In this document: in pieces, positions 1-8,024 of the stretch
Numbering within the stretch: the first letter of the stretch is position 1
Layout of the letters: every line of letters begins with the position of its first letter
Source: Bifidobacterium tibiigranuli
Lineage (GTDB): Bacteria > Actinomycetota > Actinomycetes > Actinomycetales > Bifidobacteriaceae
Direction of reading: 5' to 3'
Length of the DNA: 64,000 bases
NCBI RefSeq assembly: GCF_009371885.1
Contig: NZ_QLZA01000008.1
Coordinates: 116,689 to 180,688, forward strand
Made by a program: the position numbers and the translations under genes
Notes under the pieces: generated by a model
The model's input: only the letters and a program-made list of their open reading frames with translations
What the model was told of the DNA's origin: nothing
Database searches by the model: none

Positions 1-242
1 CGGGCGCCTTCGAGGTCATGGAGATCTTCCGCGATCTGGCCCATGCGCTCGACAAGACCATCGCCGTCGTCACGCATGACACCCGCCTGGAACACTACAT
101 GGATGCGTTGTATTCCATCACTGACGGTGTGATGCGCCGCGAGGACGTCGGCCCAATCGCCGAGGACTGGGCTTTGCCATCGCGACAGCGTCGAACTCCG
201 CGCTCGCGGGCCTTGCACCCCTCGCGATCGAACAGACGATAG
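1..242 (+). CDS. ABC transporter ATPase, C-terminal fragment (partial)
   Basis: The reading frame is open from base 3 and runs off the left edge, so only about the last 80 residues are visible. They contain a switch/H-loop region (AVVTHDTRLEHYMDALYSI) followed by DGVM, which is typical of the end of MacB/LolD-type ATPases that energise FtsX-like permeases. The ATP-binding motifs lie outside the window, so subfamily and substrate cannot be given. A short basic tail follows the ATPase fold. The next feature downstream is a tRNA on the same strand. Confidence 0.7.
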   Translation, partial: GAFEVMEIFRDLAHALDKTIAVVTHDTRLEHYMDALYSITDGVMRREDVGPIAEDWALPSRQRRTPRSRALHPSRSNRR

Positions 243-422
243 CAGCCAACGCCCGTCCTCTGCTCGGCGATTGCCCCAGTGGGCTGTCGGCTCGCCGGCC
301 CAGAATGCCAGAGGGCTGCCGCCTAAGCCCATGCCATCTTCCGAAAATCGCGGCGCAGCAGTCGTGGCGGCCATGTATATTCTTGCCCTGTTGCGTGATT
401 CCGTTTGCGCAGTCACGCACAT

Positions 423-496
423 GGTGGACGTAGCTCAGTCGGTAGAGCACCTGATTGTGGTTCAGGAGGTCGCGGGTTCGAAACCCGTCGTCCACC
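423..496 (+). tRNA. tRNA-His (anticodon GTG)
   Basis: A full cloverleaf can be drawn. The acceptor arm GTGGACG pairs with CGTCCAC, the D arm is GCTC/GAGC, the anticodon stem CCTGA/TCAGG encloses TTGTGGT with anticodon GTG at 457-459, and the T arm ends in the TTCGAAA loop. An extra G at 423 faces the discriminator C at 496, the hallmark of tRNA-His. The 3' CCA is not encoded, so it would be added after transcription. Confidence 0.95.
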
Positions 497-501
497 CCGT
501 C

Positions 502-542
502 GAAGCCTTACAGCCGCAACGGCTGCAAGGCTTTCTTTTTTT
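502..542 (+). terminator. Rho-independent terminator of tRNA-His
   Basis: A GC-rich hairpin (AGCCTT-A-CAGCCG, loop CAA, CGGCTG-C-AAGGCT) is followed by a run of seven T with one C before it. It starts a few bases after the tRNA, on the same strand. Confidence 0.85.
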
Positions 543-622
543 AGCAATCCACATTTCGGCAGATTATGACCACTATATGTTTGTCAGCTTTGCGAAACTG
601 AAATCGATTCGGCGCGCCCAGA

Positions 623-679
623 ACACGCTTGTGCCCCCTGCTTTCGGTTCATAGCCGAAAGCAGGGGGCACAAGCGTGT
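623..679. repeat. Perfect 25-bp inverted repeat with 7-nt loop
   Basis: Arms 623-647 and 655-679 are perfectly complementary and enclose TTCATAG. Neither side has a T run, so this is not a standard intrinsic terminator. It lies between the tRNA-His terminator and a minus-strand remnant. Confidence 0.9.
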
Positions 680-689
680 GGGATTACGG

Positions 690-1137
690 GCAAGGCCTGG
701 GATTCATGAAGCAAAGGCCATGGATGAATCTGCCGATTGGGGTGCGCCGCCATCGTGATCCAAGGAGACCCATGTGAACTCTCGATTATTGTGGTAGCGG
801 GAGTTGCAGTACCAGTGAGCATATAAATGTGATGCAGAGTCAGCACTATATCTTGAACAGTGCTATCCGCTTCTCGATTGACGACTTTTAAGCCATGTTC
901 ACGTGCCTGCTTCGCAGATATGTGTCGGGCGCGAGTCCCGGAGGCACTGTGCGTTCCAAGCCAGTTTGCGATTCCACGCGCCTTGTTGGCTCCGGGGCGA
1001 CCCTGATCATCGGCGGACATCCCATTTCTCAAGGACATCTGTCCTATGTTTTCCTGAATGCACGACTGCTGCAGCCCATAGATTGAGAAGGAATCCCTAG
1101 AAACGGCTGGACCGGTTCTCCACGCATGAACTGGCAC
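690..1137 (-). pseudogene. Remnant of a serine dehydrogenase proteinase-like (SDH_sah, ClpP/crotonase fold) protein
   Basis: An open frame on the minus strand carries a segment that reads like the C-terminal half of the SDH_sah/SDP family: NKARGIANWLGTHS, then ISAKQAREHGLKVVNRE, then STVQDIVLTLHHIYMLTG and TIIESSHG. This matches my memory of the family pattern of a lysine-alanine helix, a 'lGLkV' strand, 'lQd.vl.lhH..m.T' and 'KiiEn..G'. The catalytic N-terminal half, with the nucleophilic serine, is missing. No start with a good ribosome-binding site is visible, and the frame runs into the large hairpin at 623-679. I read it as a decayed fragment. Exact limits are uncertain, and the family match comes from memory rather than a search. 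Confidence 0.4.
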
Positions 1138-1166
1138 CCCCGTTTATGAGGGTGTGGCTGCGGGCT

Positions 1167-2462
1167 TCAGTGCAGGTTCACGAGCCATAGGGACAATGTT
1201 GCGAAGAATATACACAGGGGCACACTGACAAGCCCGATGACTGTAAAGCGTGTGAGGGTGATGCGTTTCCCATGCCCGTGTACGATCCTTCTCCACAGGA
1301 TTGTTGCCAGAGAACCCGCGTAGGTAAGATTGGGGCCGATATTGACTCCGATGAGTACCGCCATCACCATGGTCGATCCGCTGGAGGCAGCCAGAGGTAT
1401 CAGCAGCATCGCCGCTGGGAGATTATTCAACAGATTCGCAGCCAGAGCCGAGCAGCCCGCTACAGCCAGCAGCTTCACCAATATCGCTTCGCCGGAGAAC
1501 AGAGGCGAGAGGAGGTTTCCCAGACCATTCCCGGAAAGCGCGGACACGACGACTGCCAGAGACAGCACAAATACCAGGAACGATAGGTTTGAATCCTTGC
1601 ATATCCTTCGAAATTCTTTCCCCAGTACGGCACTTTCGCGAATCACCCTATGCACGAACAACACCATGCAAGCCAACACGGCAACCCAGAATGGGGAAGC
1701 TCCCAGCGAGCTCGATATCATAAAGCCGATTAGGGAAGCTATCACCACACACAGGGCAAATATCGGGACGTTCCCCTTTGAGCCTTCACTGGTATCTTCC
1801 CCATCAGGATTGGCGCTGCCTTCGAGCAGGACGTCATCTGAAAAAGAGGATCGGAACGCCACACGCATCACGATGTATTCAATGGCCACAGCCGCGCACC
1901 ACGGCAGGAACATTGTCCGCGCGAAACCAAGAAAGTCAAGACCGGAGCTGTTCATGGCGAGAAGATTCGTCAAATTCGACACCGGCAGCAGCAATGACGC
2001 CGTATTGGCCAGATGACAGGCCGCATATGTATACGGACGAAAATCCGCACGCGCCCGGCTCGTCATATGCAGTATGACCGGCGTCAAAAGCAGCACGGTT
2101 GCATCAAGACTCAGTGCAGCCGTCACTGTCGCGCACATGAGAAATGACAGCAGAAACAATCGCAAGGGATTGCCGTGCGAAAGCCTGACCGCTTCCCTCC
2201 CGAGATAAGAGAACAGACCTTCCCTCTCGCATAACCCTGCAAGAATCAGACATGCCCCCAGGAACAATGCGGTCGGCATCAGCTCGCCGATCTGGGAAAC
2301 GGCGGCAGTCACGGTGGTGGCCCCAATGGCAACAAGCAGCAACGCTCCGGCGAAGCCTGCCAAACCCTCAGGCACGCCACGCGGCTTTACGATCACCACC
2401 ACAAGCAGACACAGGAGCACCACGACGGCTGCGATCTCGTTAATCAATCCCGCCATCTCCAC
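1167..2462 (-). CDS. ArsB/NhaD-type anion permease
   Basis: The product is 431 residues of mostly hydrophobic sequence with about 10-12 predicted membrane segments, in the inner membrane. The stretch around residues 115-135 (AALSLDATVLLLTPVIL) resembles the 'SNDATvlllTPvil' motif of ArsB and related ion-transporter superfamily permeases. The second half repeats this architecture (NLLNNLPAAMLLIPLA). ArsB exports arsenite, but related proteins carry dicarboxylates or other anions, and no arsR, arsC or arsA lies beside it, so the substrate is open. The ATG at 2462 is preceded by GGGAGGTGGAG, a strong ribosome-binding site. The gene stands alone and ends near the protease-like remnant. Confidence 0.75.
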   Translation of the reverse strand: MEMAGLINEIAAVVVLLCLLVVVIVKPRGVPEGLAGFAGALLLVAIGATTVTAAVSQIGELMPTALFLGACLILAGLCEREGLFSYLGREAVRLSHGNPLRLFLLSFLMCATVTAALSLDATVLLLTPVILHMTSRARADFRPYTYAACHLANTASLLLPVSNLTNLLAMNSSGLDFLGFARTMFLPWCAAVAIEYIVMRVAFRSSFSDDVLLEGSANPDGEDTSEGSKGNVPIFALCVVIASLIGFMISSSLGASPFWVAVLACMVLFVHRVIRESAVLGKEFRRICKDSNLSFLVFVLSLAVVVSALSGNGLGNLLSPLFSGEAILVKLLAVAGCSALAANLLNNLPAAMLLIPLAASSGSTMVMAVLIGVNIGPNLTYAGSLATILWRRIVHGHGKRITLTRFTVIGLVSVPLCIFFATLSLWLVNLH

Positions 2463-3021
2463 CTCCCAACGATTCTCCTATGGATGAACCACATTCCGAC
2501 CGGCATCAGAGTACACGCGACTCTAGGAGAATCGCGGAACGGGGATCATATCTGCTGAGAACAGCAAGGGCGTGCTCTCAACAAACCGCGGGACATCAAT
2601 AAGGCTACGGCATGTCAGAGCGTTTCGTAGATTCAAATACGGCGTCCCCGTATCCGCCAATGCACTTGGGTTCCACCCACACGCCTGCACGTGAATGCAA
2701 ATCCATGTCTGGCATAAGGCATGAGGCGCCCTACCTCGAGTTCATCTCCTTCGCCGACAACCCCGATGGCACGAAGCATCACGAAAACACGCGAGAATAC
2801 GCCATGGTTTCCACGCCTTTGACGGGCCGCACCTCGGCTTGCACATCGCGCGCCGCCGGCGGCGCGGACGGCCGCTAAGCCAAGTTCGATCCTGCGCAGA
2901 CAGAGCAGGCAGAGGACGATTCGCGCCACTTTCATAGAAGTCGCGCTTCACGAATCAGCAGTATCTGCATCCGTGAAGCGACCAGGCTGGACACGGTATC
3001 ACGAAAACGGGCATTGCCGCA
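2463..3021. other. Gene-poor stretch of about 560 bp
   Basis: Short open frames exist on both strands but none has a convincing start, ribosome-binding site or recognisable fold. The only structure seen is a hairpin at about 2940-2982 (CTTCACG pairing with CGTGAAG, with an inner GCAG/CTGC stem). It sits just downstream of the minus-strand nitroreductase-like gene and may end its transcript, although no T run follows. The promoter of the permease ending at 1167 must lie in the left part. Confidence 0.5.
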
Positions 3022-4212
3022 TCATGGCCGTATCAGGCTCTGCACATCCCTGCGCATGCTCAGCGGAACGCTTCGCGTGGCGACGCCGACGCGCAGCAGC
3101 ATCTGCACGGTGCCGCCATCCGGCGCATAGGCTTTTTTGAATTCGTCATAAGGTGCTTTCATCTCCGGATATTCCTCCAACACCTGGCTCAACGGCTGCA
3201 TCGCCAGCCCCAGCGTATGTCCGATCAGTACCATCCTGCTGTACGCCATGCCGCTTTCGACCTGGTCAAGGCGGCTGTTTCCGGCGGTTCTGATCATGGC
3301 GTATGCGGGGGTATGCCCGACGGAAGCCGCGGTGGATTTGATGAAGTTTTCGGATGCAGCCGCGCCGGCGTTCATGGACGGAAAAATCGTGACCAACCCC
3401 TGCAGCATATGCTTCATGAATCCGGAGACGCCCTGCCCTTCCACCGAATAACCGTATCGGTATTGGTTCTTCTGACGTTCGTTCGCGCGGAAAATGGCAT
3501 CTGATTCGCCCATAACGCGCGAAACGCCTGCCTCGATCGACGCGCTGCGCAACGCGAACCTGCCGATGTCGCCGAGATCGATCCGATCCTGGTACAGCGT
3601 GACGGAAACCCCGTCCGCCGAGGACAGCGCTTCGAGCGCCGCGACCTGCGCGCCGGTCAGTTTCGTCGCCCGATACGCCCCCCGGTTGGTGTCCGGCAGG
3701 AAGGAGGCATCGTACAGCATGCTGCTTCCAGGCTGCTGCTTGTTTAAGGCGATACGCGCGACCGGTTTCGAATCCATGCTTTTCGCGAGATCGGATTCGT
3801 CGTACGCGCCGTCAGGGAAAAGACTGATGTCGGCGCGGTACCCTTCTTTTTCGCCTGCCACCGCGACGTATTCGAGAAAAGTCCCCTGCGAGATCATCAG
3901 CTGCCGCGAGTATGGGTCGACCTCCTTGGTCATCCGAGAGCTGTCGGCATACAAATAGAACACCATGGGATCGGACTTGTCGAGGCTGATCTTCCACGGC
4001 TGCATATTGTGGTTGCTTGCCGCCAGCAGCCCGACGGACGCGAGGCGCATTCTAGGATCGGCATATTTGCCGGCATAGCTTTTCGACCAAGGCTCCATAT
4101 ACGTCTGCTTCATAAAACCTCCGCTCACGCAGTACAGCGCGGCCGCTGCGACGAGACACAGCGCGGCGATGACCGCCACGGTCAATCGTAGGATGCTAAA
4201 CGCCTTCTTCAT
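3022..4212 (-). CDS. Membrane-anchored nitroreductase-like (Acg-type) protein
   Basis: The chosen start gives 396 residues, beginning MKKAFSIL with one N-terminal membrane segment (residues 5-25). The body has nitroreductase-fold features: LLAASNHNMQPWKI near residue 60, like the FMN-contacting 'ApSahNtqPW' motif of Acg/Rv2032-type proteins, and a late MLLRVGVATRSVPLSMRR. Such proteins bind FMN and act as flavin reductases or flavin stores; the real substrate is unknown. GGAGAAGAG precedes the ATG at 4212; an in-frame ATG at 4227 has a weaker site. The start lies inside the end of the upstream tetR gene, so the two genes are very likely co-transcribed and translationally coupled. The TetR protein probably controls this gene. 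Confidence 0.65.
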   Translation of the reverse strand: MKKAFSILRLTVAVIAALCLVAAAALYCVSGGFMKQTYMEPWSKSYAGKYADPRMRLASVGLLAASNHNMQPWKISLDKSDPMVFYLYADSSRMTKEVDPYSRQLMISQGTFLEYVAVAGEKEGYRADISLFPDGAYDESDLAKSMDSKPVARIALNKQQPGSSMLYDASFLPDTNRGAYRATKLTGAQVAALEALSSADGVSVTLYQDRIDLGDIGRFALRSASIEAGVSRVMGESDAIFRANERQKNQYRYGYSVEGQGVSGFMKHMLQGLVTIFPSMNAGAAASENFIKSTAASVGHTPAYAMIRTAGNSRLDQVESGMAYSRMVLIGHTLGLAMQPLSQVLEEYPEMKAPYDEFKKAYAPDGGTVQMLLRVGVATRSVPLSMRRDVQSLIRP

Positions 4213-4873
4213 CGGGCTCTTCTCCATTCACGCCGATCAGCCTCATCATCAGCCGGAAGGACTGCGATATGAACTCATCGGATTCGATGCCGTGGTAGTG
4301 CTTCAGATAATCGGCCTTTTTCTTTCCTGTGGCATAGATTCCGATGGTGCACGCCCATAACAGCACGGCGGCCTGCTCGGTATCGAGCCCGCCGCGCAGC
4401 GTTCCCTCGGCGACGCCTTTACGCAGCGCGCGGGACAGATATCCGAATATCACTTCGCCCAGTCGATAGCATTCCGCTTTCGATTCGTCTTGCATTCTGC
4501 TTTGACTGGCGGAATCCGTCGTTTCGTATTCCATGATCGCCGTGCAGTAGTCGGGGCGGCTCCTGCTGAATTCGAAGAAGGCCAAGAAGATGGCATGCAG
4601 CTCGTCCGCGGCATTCTGGGGTGGCCTTGCATGACGGCTGCCTTCGATCATGCCGATCAGCAACCGGTAGCCGCGTATCATGATTTCGCAATAGATCTGC
4701 TCCTTGCTGCTGAAATACGTGTAGACGGTTCGTTTGCTGAACTCCGCCTCCTTGGCCAGCTCGTCCATCGACGCGTTTTCAAATCCCTTGCGGGAAAACA
4801 CCCGCTCGGCGGCATCGACGATGTCCCTTTTCCTGATTTCCTGTTCCTGCTGTTTTCTTCCGCTGTATCCCAT
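4196..4873 (-). CDS. TetR/AcrR family transcriptional regulator
   Basis: The product is 225 residues. The N-terminal helix-turn-helix is clear: IVDAAERVFSRKGFENASM, then MDELAKEAEFSKRTVYTYF and SSKEQIY (about residues 15-60). The rest is an all-helical ligand domain with no recognisable ligand specificity. The frame extends upstream to 4963, but the ATG at 4873 directly follows a G-rich ribosome-binding region that contains nine consecutive G. It overlaps the downstream nitroreductase-like gene by 17 bases. A palindrome 40-56 bases upstream is the likely autoregulatory operator. Confidence 0.85.
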   Translation of the reverse strand: MGYSGRKQQEQEIRKRDIVDAAERVFSRKGFENASMDELAKEAEFSKRTVYTYFSSKEQIYCEIMIRGYRLLIGMIEGSRHARPPQNAADELHAIFLAFFEFSRSRPDYCTAIMEYETTDSASQSRMQDESKAECYRLGEVIFGYLSRALRKGVAEGTLRGGLDTEQAAVLLWACTIGIYATGKKKADYLKHYHGIESDEFISQSFRLMMRLIGVNGEEPDEEGV

Positions 4874-4876
4874 CCG

Positions 4877-4885
4877 CCCCCCCCC
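4877..4885 (-). repeat. Homopolymeric G9 tract in the ribosome-binding region of tetR
   Basis: Nine consecutive C on the + strand (G on the mRNA) lie three bases before the start codon at 4873 and form the core of its ribosome-binding site. Tracts of this length are prone to slipped-strand mispairing, which here would change the spacing between the site and the start codon. Confidence 0.8.
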
Positions 4886-4891
4886 TCTTTG

Positions 4892-4929
4892 ATTGCACAT
4901 ACTTGCAATTAAGTAAACTATGAGTTTAC
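4892..4929. promoter_or_regulatory. Probable TetR operator region
   Basis: Two inverted repeats lie next to each other: ATTGCA (4892-4897) with TGCAAT (4904-4909), and GTAAACT (4913-4919) with AGTTTAC (4923-4929). The second is a perfect 7-3-7 palindrome of a size usual for TetR sites. Both lie upstream of the tetR start and in the gap shared with the divergent threonine aldolase gene. The rest of this gap (4930-5284) shows nothing else I can assign. Confidence 0.6.
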
Positions 4930-5284
4930 CTAAAACTGTACGATACGCGCACTCGTCTGTCAATTTGCGATGGCTGCCAGGCCGGAGCCTGATTGCGCGC
5001 CTCGTGTGGAATCGGAATCAAGGCGGCCCGGAGGGAATCGGCCCATCACGGGGCGCCCCATGCTCGGCTTGTCGCGTCGTGGCGCGGCGCACCATGAGGA
5101 ACCTTCTGCGAGCCGCCTTCTTTTCGCCCCTAGCGTCGTTCACGACATGCAGCCATCCGCAGGGGGCCACGCGCGATAGACTCGCTGCAGTCTGCCGGTT
5201 TTCGCAGTGATCATTGGCGCACGTCTTGCCAGCGCAGCGCCCGTCAACGCGATACCCGCCTCACCCCGATCCAAGGAGCCTGCC

Positions 5285-6310
5285 ATGCTTTCATTCACGA
5301 ACGATTACAGCGAAGGCGCGCATCCTCGCATCCTCGAGCGCTTCGCCGAGACCAACATGGAGCAGCTGCCGGGATACGGCTGTGACCGCTACACCGAAAG
5401 CGCCGCGAAGAAAATCCGTGAGGCGTGCGGCGCTCCCGAGGCTGACGTGTGGTTCCTAACCGGTGGCACACAGACGAACCAGACCGTCATCGACGCCGTC
5501 ACTCCCCCATATGCCGGAGTCGTCGCCGCGAGCAGCGGGCATGTCAACGTGCATGAGGCCGGGGCCATCGAGCATACCGGGCATAAGGTGCTCACGCTGC
5601 CGGAGCACGACGGCAAGGTGGACGCCAGCGAACTCGACCAATACTGCCGCGATTTCTACGCCGACGCCAACTACGAGCACATGGTCTTCCCCGGCACGCT
5701 CTACATCTCGCACCCCACCGAATACGGCACGCTGTATTCCAAGACTGAGCTTGAGGCGCTCGCCGCGGTATGCCATCGCTATGAGCTGGCTTTCTTCCTC
5801 GACGGAGCACGGCTTGGCTACGGCCTGAGCGCCGAAGGCACCGACGTGACGCTTGAGGACATCGCCAGGCTCACCGACGTGTTCTACATCGGCGGCACCA
5901 AGGTCGGCGCGCTGTGCGGCGAAGCGGTGGTCTTCCCGAAGGGCAATAGTCCGAAGCATTTCCTCACGCTGATCAAGCAGCACGGCGCCTTGCTGGCCAA
6001 GGGCTGGCTGACCGGATTGCAGTTCGACACGCTGTTCACCGACGGGCTGTATCTCGATATCGCCCGAAATGCTAACGACAAGGCCAATCAGATTCGCAAG
6101 GCGCTGGTCTCCAATGGCTACGAGCTGGCCTACGAGAACCCTACGAACCAGATCATGGTGAATATGGACACCGCAATTGTCGAACGCCTGTCGAAGGACG
6201 TGGAGATGGGCTTCATGCGCAAGGTCGACGACAGGCATACGATCATGCGCCTGTGCACCAGCTGGGCCACCACGCAGGAGCACACCGACCAGCTCATCGC
6301 GCTGCTGTAG
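5285..6310 (+). CDS. ltaE: Low-specificity L-threonine aldolase (PLP beta-eliminating lyase)
   Basis: The product is 341 residues, the usual size for this fold-type I PLP enzyme, which cleaves L-threonine or L-allo-threonine to glycine and acetaldehyde. Visible motifs are LTGGTQTNQTV near residue 60 (phosphate-binding loop), FFLDGARLGYGL near 175 (Asp that contacts the pyridine ring), and YIGGTKVGALCGEAVVF near 205, whose Lys should be the Schiff-base lysine. The frame opens at 5207, but AAGGAG just before the ATG at 5285 and the conserved start MLSFTNDYSEGAHP decide this start. It would supply glycine, which PurD uses later in this window, but the two are not in one operon. Confidence 0.88.
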   Translation: MLSFTNDYSEGAHPRILERFAETNMEQLPGYGCDRYTESAAKKIREACGAPEADVWFLTGGTQTNQTVIDAVTPPYAGVVAASSGHVNVHEAGAIEHTGHKVLTLPEHDGKVDASELDQYCRDFYADANYEHMVFPGTLYISHPTEYGTLYSKTELEALAAVCHRYELAFFLDGARLGYGLSAEGTDVTLEDIARLTDVFYIGGTKVGALCGEAVVFPKGNSPKHFLTLIKQHGALLAKGWLTGLQFDTLFTDGLYLDIARNANDKANQIRKALVSNGYELAYENPTNQIMVNMDTAIVERLSKDVEMGFMRKVDDRHTIMRLCTSWATTQEHTDQLIALL

Positions 6311-6349
6311 GCGCTTATCACTGTCGATCACTGTCTCATTGTTCGTTTC

Positions 6350-6386
6350 GCTCACACTTTTTTGGCAGGGATCACAAAGTGTGAGC
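6350..6386. repeat. Inverted repeat of the GGCTCACACTTTT family, copy 1
   Basis: Arms GCTCACACTTT (6350-6360) and AAAGTGTGAGC (6376-6386) flank a 15-nt loop that starts with further T. The arm and the preceding TGTTCGTTTC match sequences at 31745-31784 and 31868-31912. It lies between ltaE and purT and may also terminate the ltaE transcript. Confidence 0.75.
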
Positions 6387-6441
6387 CGGCATCGCCATGC
6401 CTTGACGTTTCCCGATACACCACGGATGGCACAATGGTCAT

Positions 6442-7764
6442 ATGAGCGAAAACAGCCTGAATCGTCCTGCCTCGACGTCCGCCACCACGCAGTCCATTCC
6501 TCCCATTTCTTCCTTGACCATCGACCGACCCCTTGGCACGCCTTTGGGCACGAAGCCGACCCGCGTGCTGCTGCTGGGGTCAGGCGAGCTGGGCAAAGAG
6601 GTCACCATCGAGCTGATGCGACTTGGCGCTTGGGTATGCGCTGCGGACAGCTATACTGGTGCCCCTGCGGCCCAGGTGGCGCATGAGGCGCAGGTACTTG
6701 ACATGGCGGACGCGCAGAAACTCAATGCACTCATAGCCCGCGTAAAGCCGGACATCATCATCCCCGAAGTAGAGGCCATCGCCACTGCCGAGCTGGCCAA
6801 GGCGGCCCAATCAGGCATTCAGGTGGTGCCGAGCTCCGGCATCGCCGCGATCTGCATGGATCGCGAGCGGCTGCGCGTGCTGGCCCATGACGAGCTTGGC
6901 CTGCCCACGACGCCATACCGTTTTGCCGGGTCCTTCGAGGAGCTTAGCGCCGGTGCCGAAGCCGTAGGCTACCCTTGCGTCGTCAAGCCGATTATGAGCT
7001 CTTCCGGTCATGGGCAGTCGGTTGTTGAAAGCTCGGAGCATCTTGAACAGGCCTGGCAGGAGGCGCAGACCGGCCGCCGGGCAGCGAACGACGGTACTGT
7101 TTCGCGCGTCATTGTTGAAGCACTGGTGCCGCTGGCCTATGAACTGACTGTGCTCACCGTCAGCTCCCGTGCGGGCGTGGTCACCTGCGCACCCATCGGG
7201 CAGCGGCAGGATCATGGGGATTATCGCGAGTCCTGGCAGCCAGCCAACGTCGATGAGGTGACGCTGGCGACCGCACAACGCATCGCCTGCACTGCGGTGC
7301 TGGGCATGGTCGATCAGGCGCAGCGCGAAGGAGAACGCGGCTGGGGCGTGTTCGGCGTGGAGCTGTTCGTGCTAGACAACGGCACCGTGCTCTTCAACGA
7401 GGTCTCCCCCAGGCCTCATGACACAGGCATGGTGACCATGATGTCGCAGCGCCTGAGCGAATTCGCACTGCACGCCCGAGCCGTGCTGGGGCTGCCGGTG
7501 ACGCAGGAGCATTTGGATTTGACCGTGCGACAGGGTTCGGTCGCGGCGAGCCACGCGATTGTGATTGAGGGCGAAGGCGAGGCTGTGTTCTCGAATCTGC
7601 CCGAGGCGCTGTCCGAGCCGGACACTGACCTGCGTATTTTCGCCAAGCCCGCCGTACACGGCCATCGGCGCATGGCGGTGTCGCTGGCAACCGGCAAGGA
7701 TGTTGACGAGGCGCGAGCGCGAGCCGCACAGGTGGCGGATACGCTCAACATCGCGATTGCCTGA
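6442..7764 (+). CDS. purT: Formate-dependent phosphoribosylglycinamide formyltransferase (GAR transformylase 2)
   Basis: The product is a 440-residue ATP-grasp enzyme that makes formyl-GAR from GAR, formate and ATP, the third step of purine synthesis, in the cytoplasm. The N-terminal pre-ATP-grasp fold holds VLLLGSGELGKEVTIELMR (near residue 42) and IIPEVEAIAT. The ATP-grasp part has YPCVVKPIMSSSGHGQSVV and the metal-binding FGVELFVLDNGTVLFNEVSPRPHDTGMVT. It carries about 35-45 extra N-terminal residues, rich in Ser, Thr and Pro, compared with E. coli PurT. No ribosome-binding site is visible; CACAAT lies seven bases before the ATG, so leaderless translation is possible, or the true start is internal. 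No purN is present in the window. Confidence 0.92.
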   Translation: MSENSLNRPASTSATTQSIPPISSLTIDRPLGTPLGTKPTRVLLLGSGELGKEVTIELMRLGAWVCAADSYTGAPAAQVAHEAQVLDMADAQKLNALIARVKPDIIIPEVEAIATAELAKAAQSGIQVVPSSGIAAICMDRERLRVLAHDELGLPTTPYRFAGSFEELSAGAEAVGYPCVVKPIMSSSGHGQSVVESSEHLEQAWQEAQTGRRAANDGTVSRVIVEALVPLAYELTVLTVSSRAGVVTCAPIGQRQDHGDYRESWQPANVDEVTLATAQRIACTAVLGMVDQAQREGERGWGVFGVELFVLDNGTVLFNEVSPRPHDTGMVTMMSQRLSEFALHARAVLGLPVTQEHLDLTVRQGSVAASHAIVIEGEGEAVFSNLPEALSEPDTDLRIFAKPAVHGHRRMAVSLATGKDVDEARARAAQVADTLNIAIA

Positions 7765-7858
7765 TGTTTCCATACAATTTGTGTGCCATGTCGGCCCGTT
7801 AGCCACCTTGTTCAGGTGTCTTCAAGTTGCAATGCGTGCGAATTGTCCGTTTTTCGAT

Positions 7859-7900
7859 GGTATCTACGTTATGTGTAGTGCTTATCCACCCTTGCGGGGA
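7859..7900 (+). repeat. Copy of a dispersed ~42-bp intergenic repeat
   Basis: The 42 bases starting GGTATCTACGTTATGTG align without gaps to 19496-19537 (GGTATCTGCGTTATGTG), with 29 of 42 bases identical by my count. Both end in CCTTGCGG or a close variant. The copy lies in the purT-purC gap, where the purC promoter should also be. Confidence 0.55.
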
Positions 7901-8024
7901 GATAACAGCACAAAGTTCGCCGTCTGCTCGGTCATCCGTGTCGTTGTAACCTCTGCTTGCTACGCTGTGAGCGTCAATTCACTGCTCCAAATCTTGTGGA
8001 AAAGACATACGCGAAAGGCGGGTC

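Noticed and set aside
271..654. A 127-codon plus-strand frame
   Set aside because: It contains the whole tRNA-His and its terminator, so it cannot be a normal protein gene.
2612..2878. A small open frame (88 codons) in the 2463-3021 gap
   Set aside because: No ribosome-binding site, no family resemblance and biased composition. Kept only as a note in the gap description.
7765..8024. Purine riboswitch upstream of purC
   Set aside because: I could not find the paired P1-P3 arms or the conserved loop bases of the purine or PRPP riboswitch classes in this or the other pur leaders.
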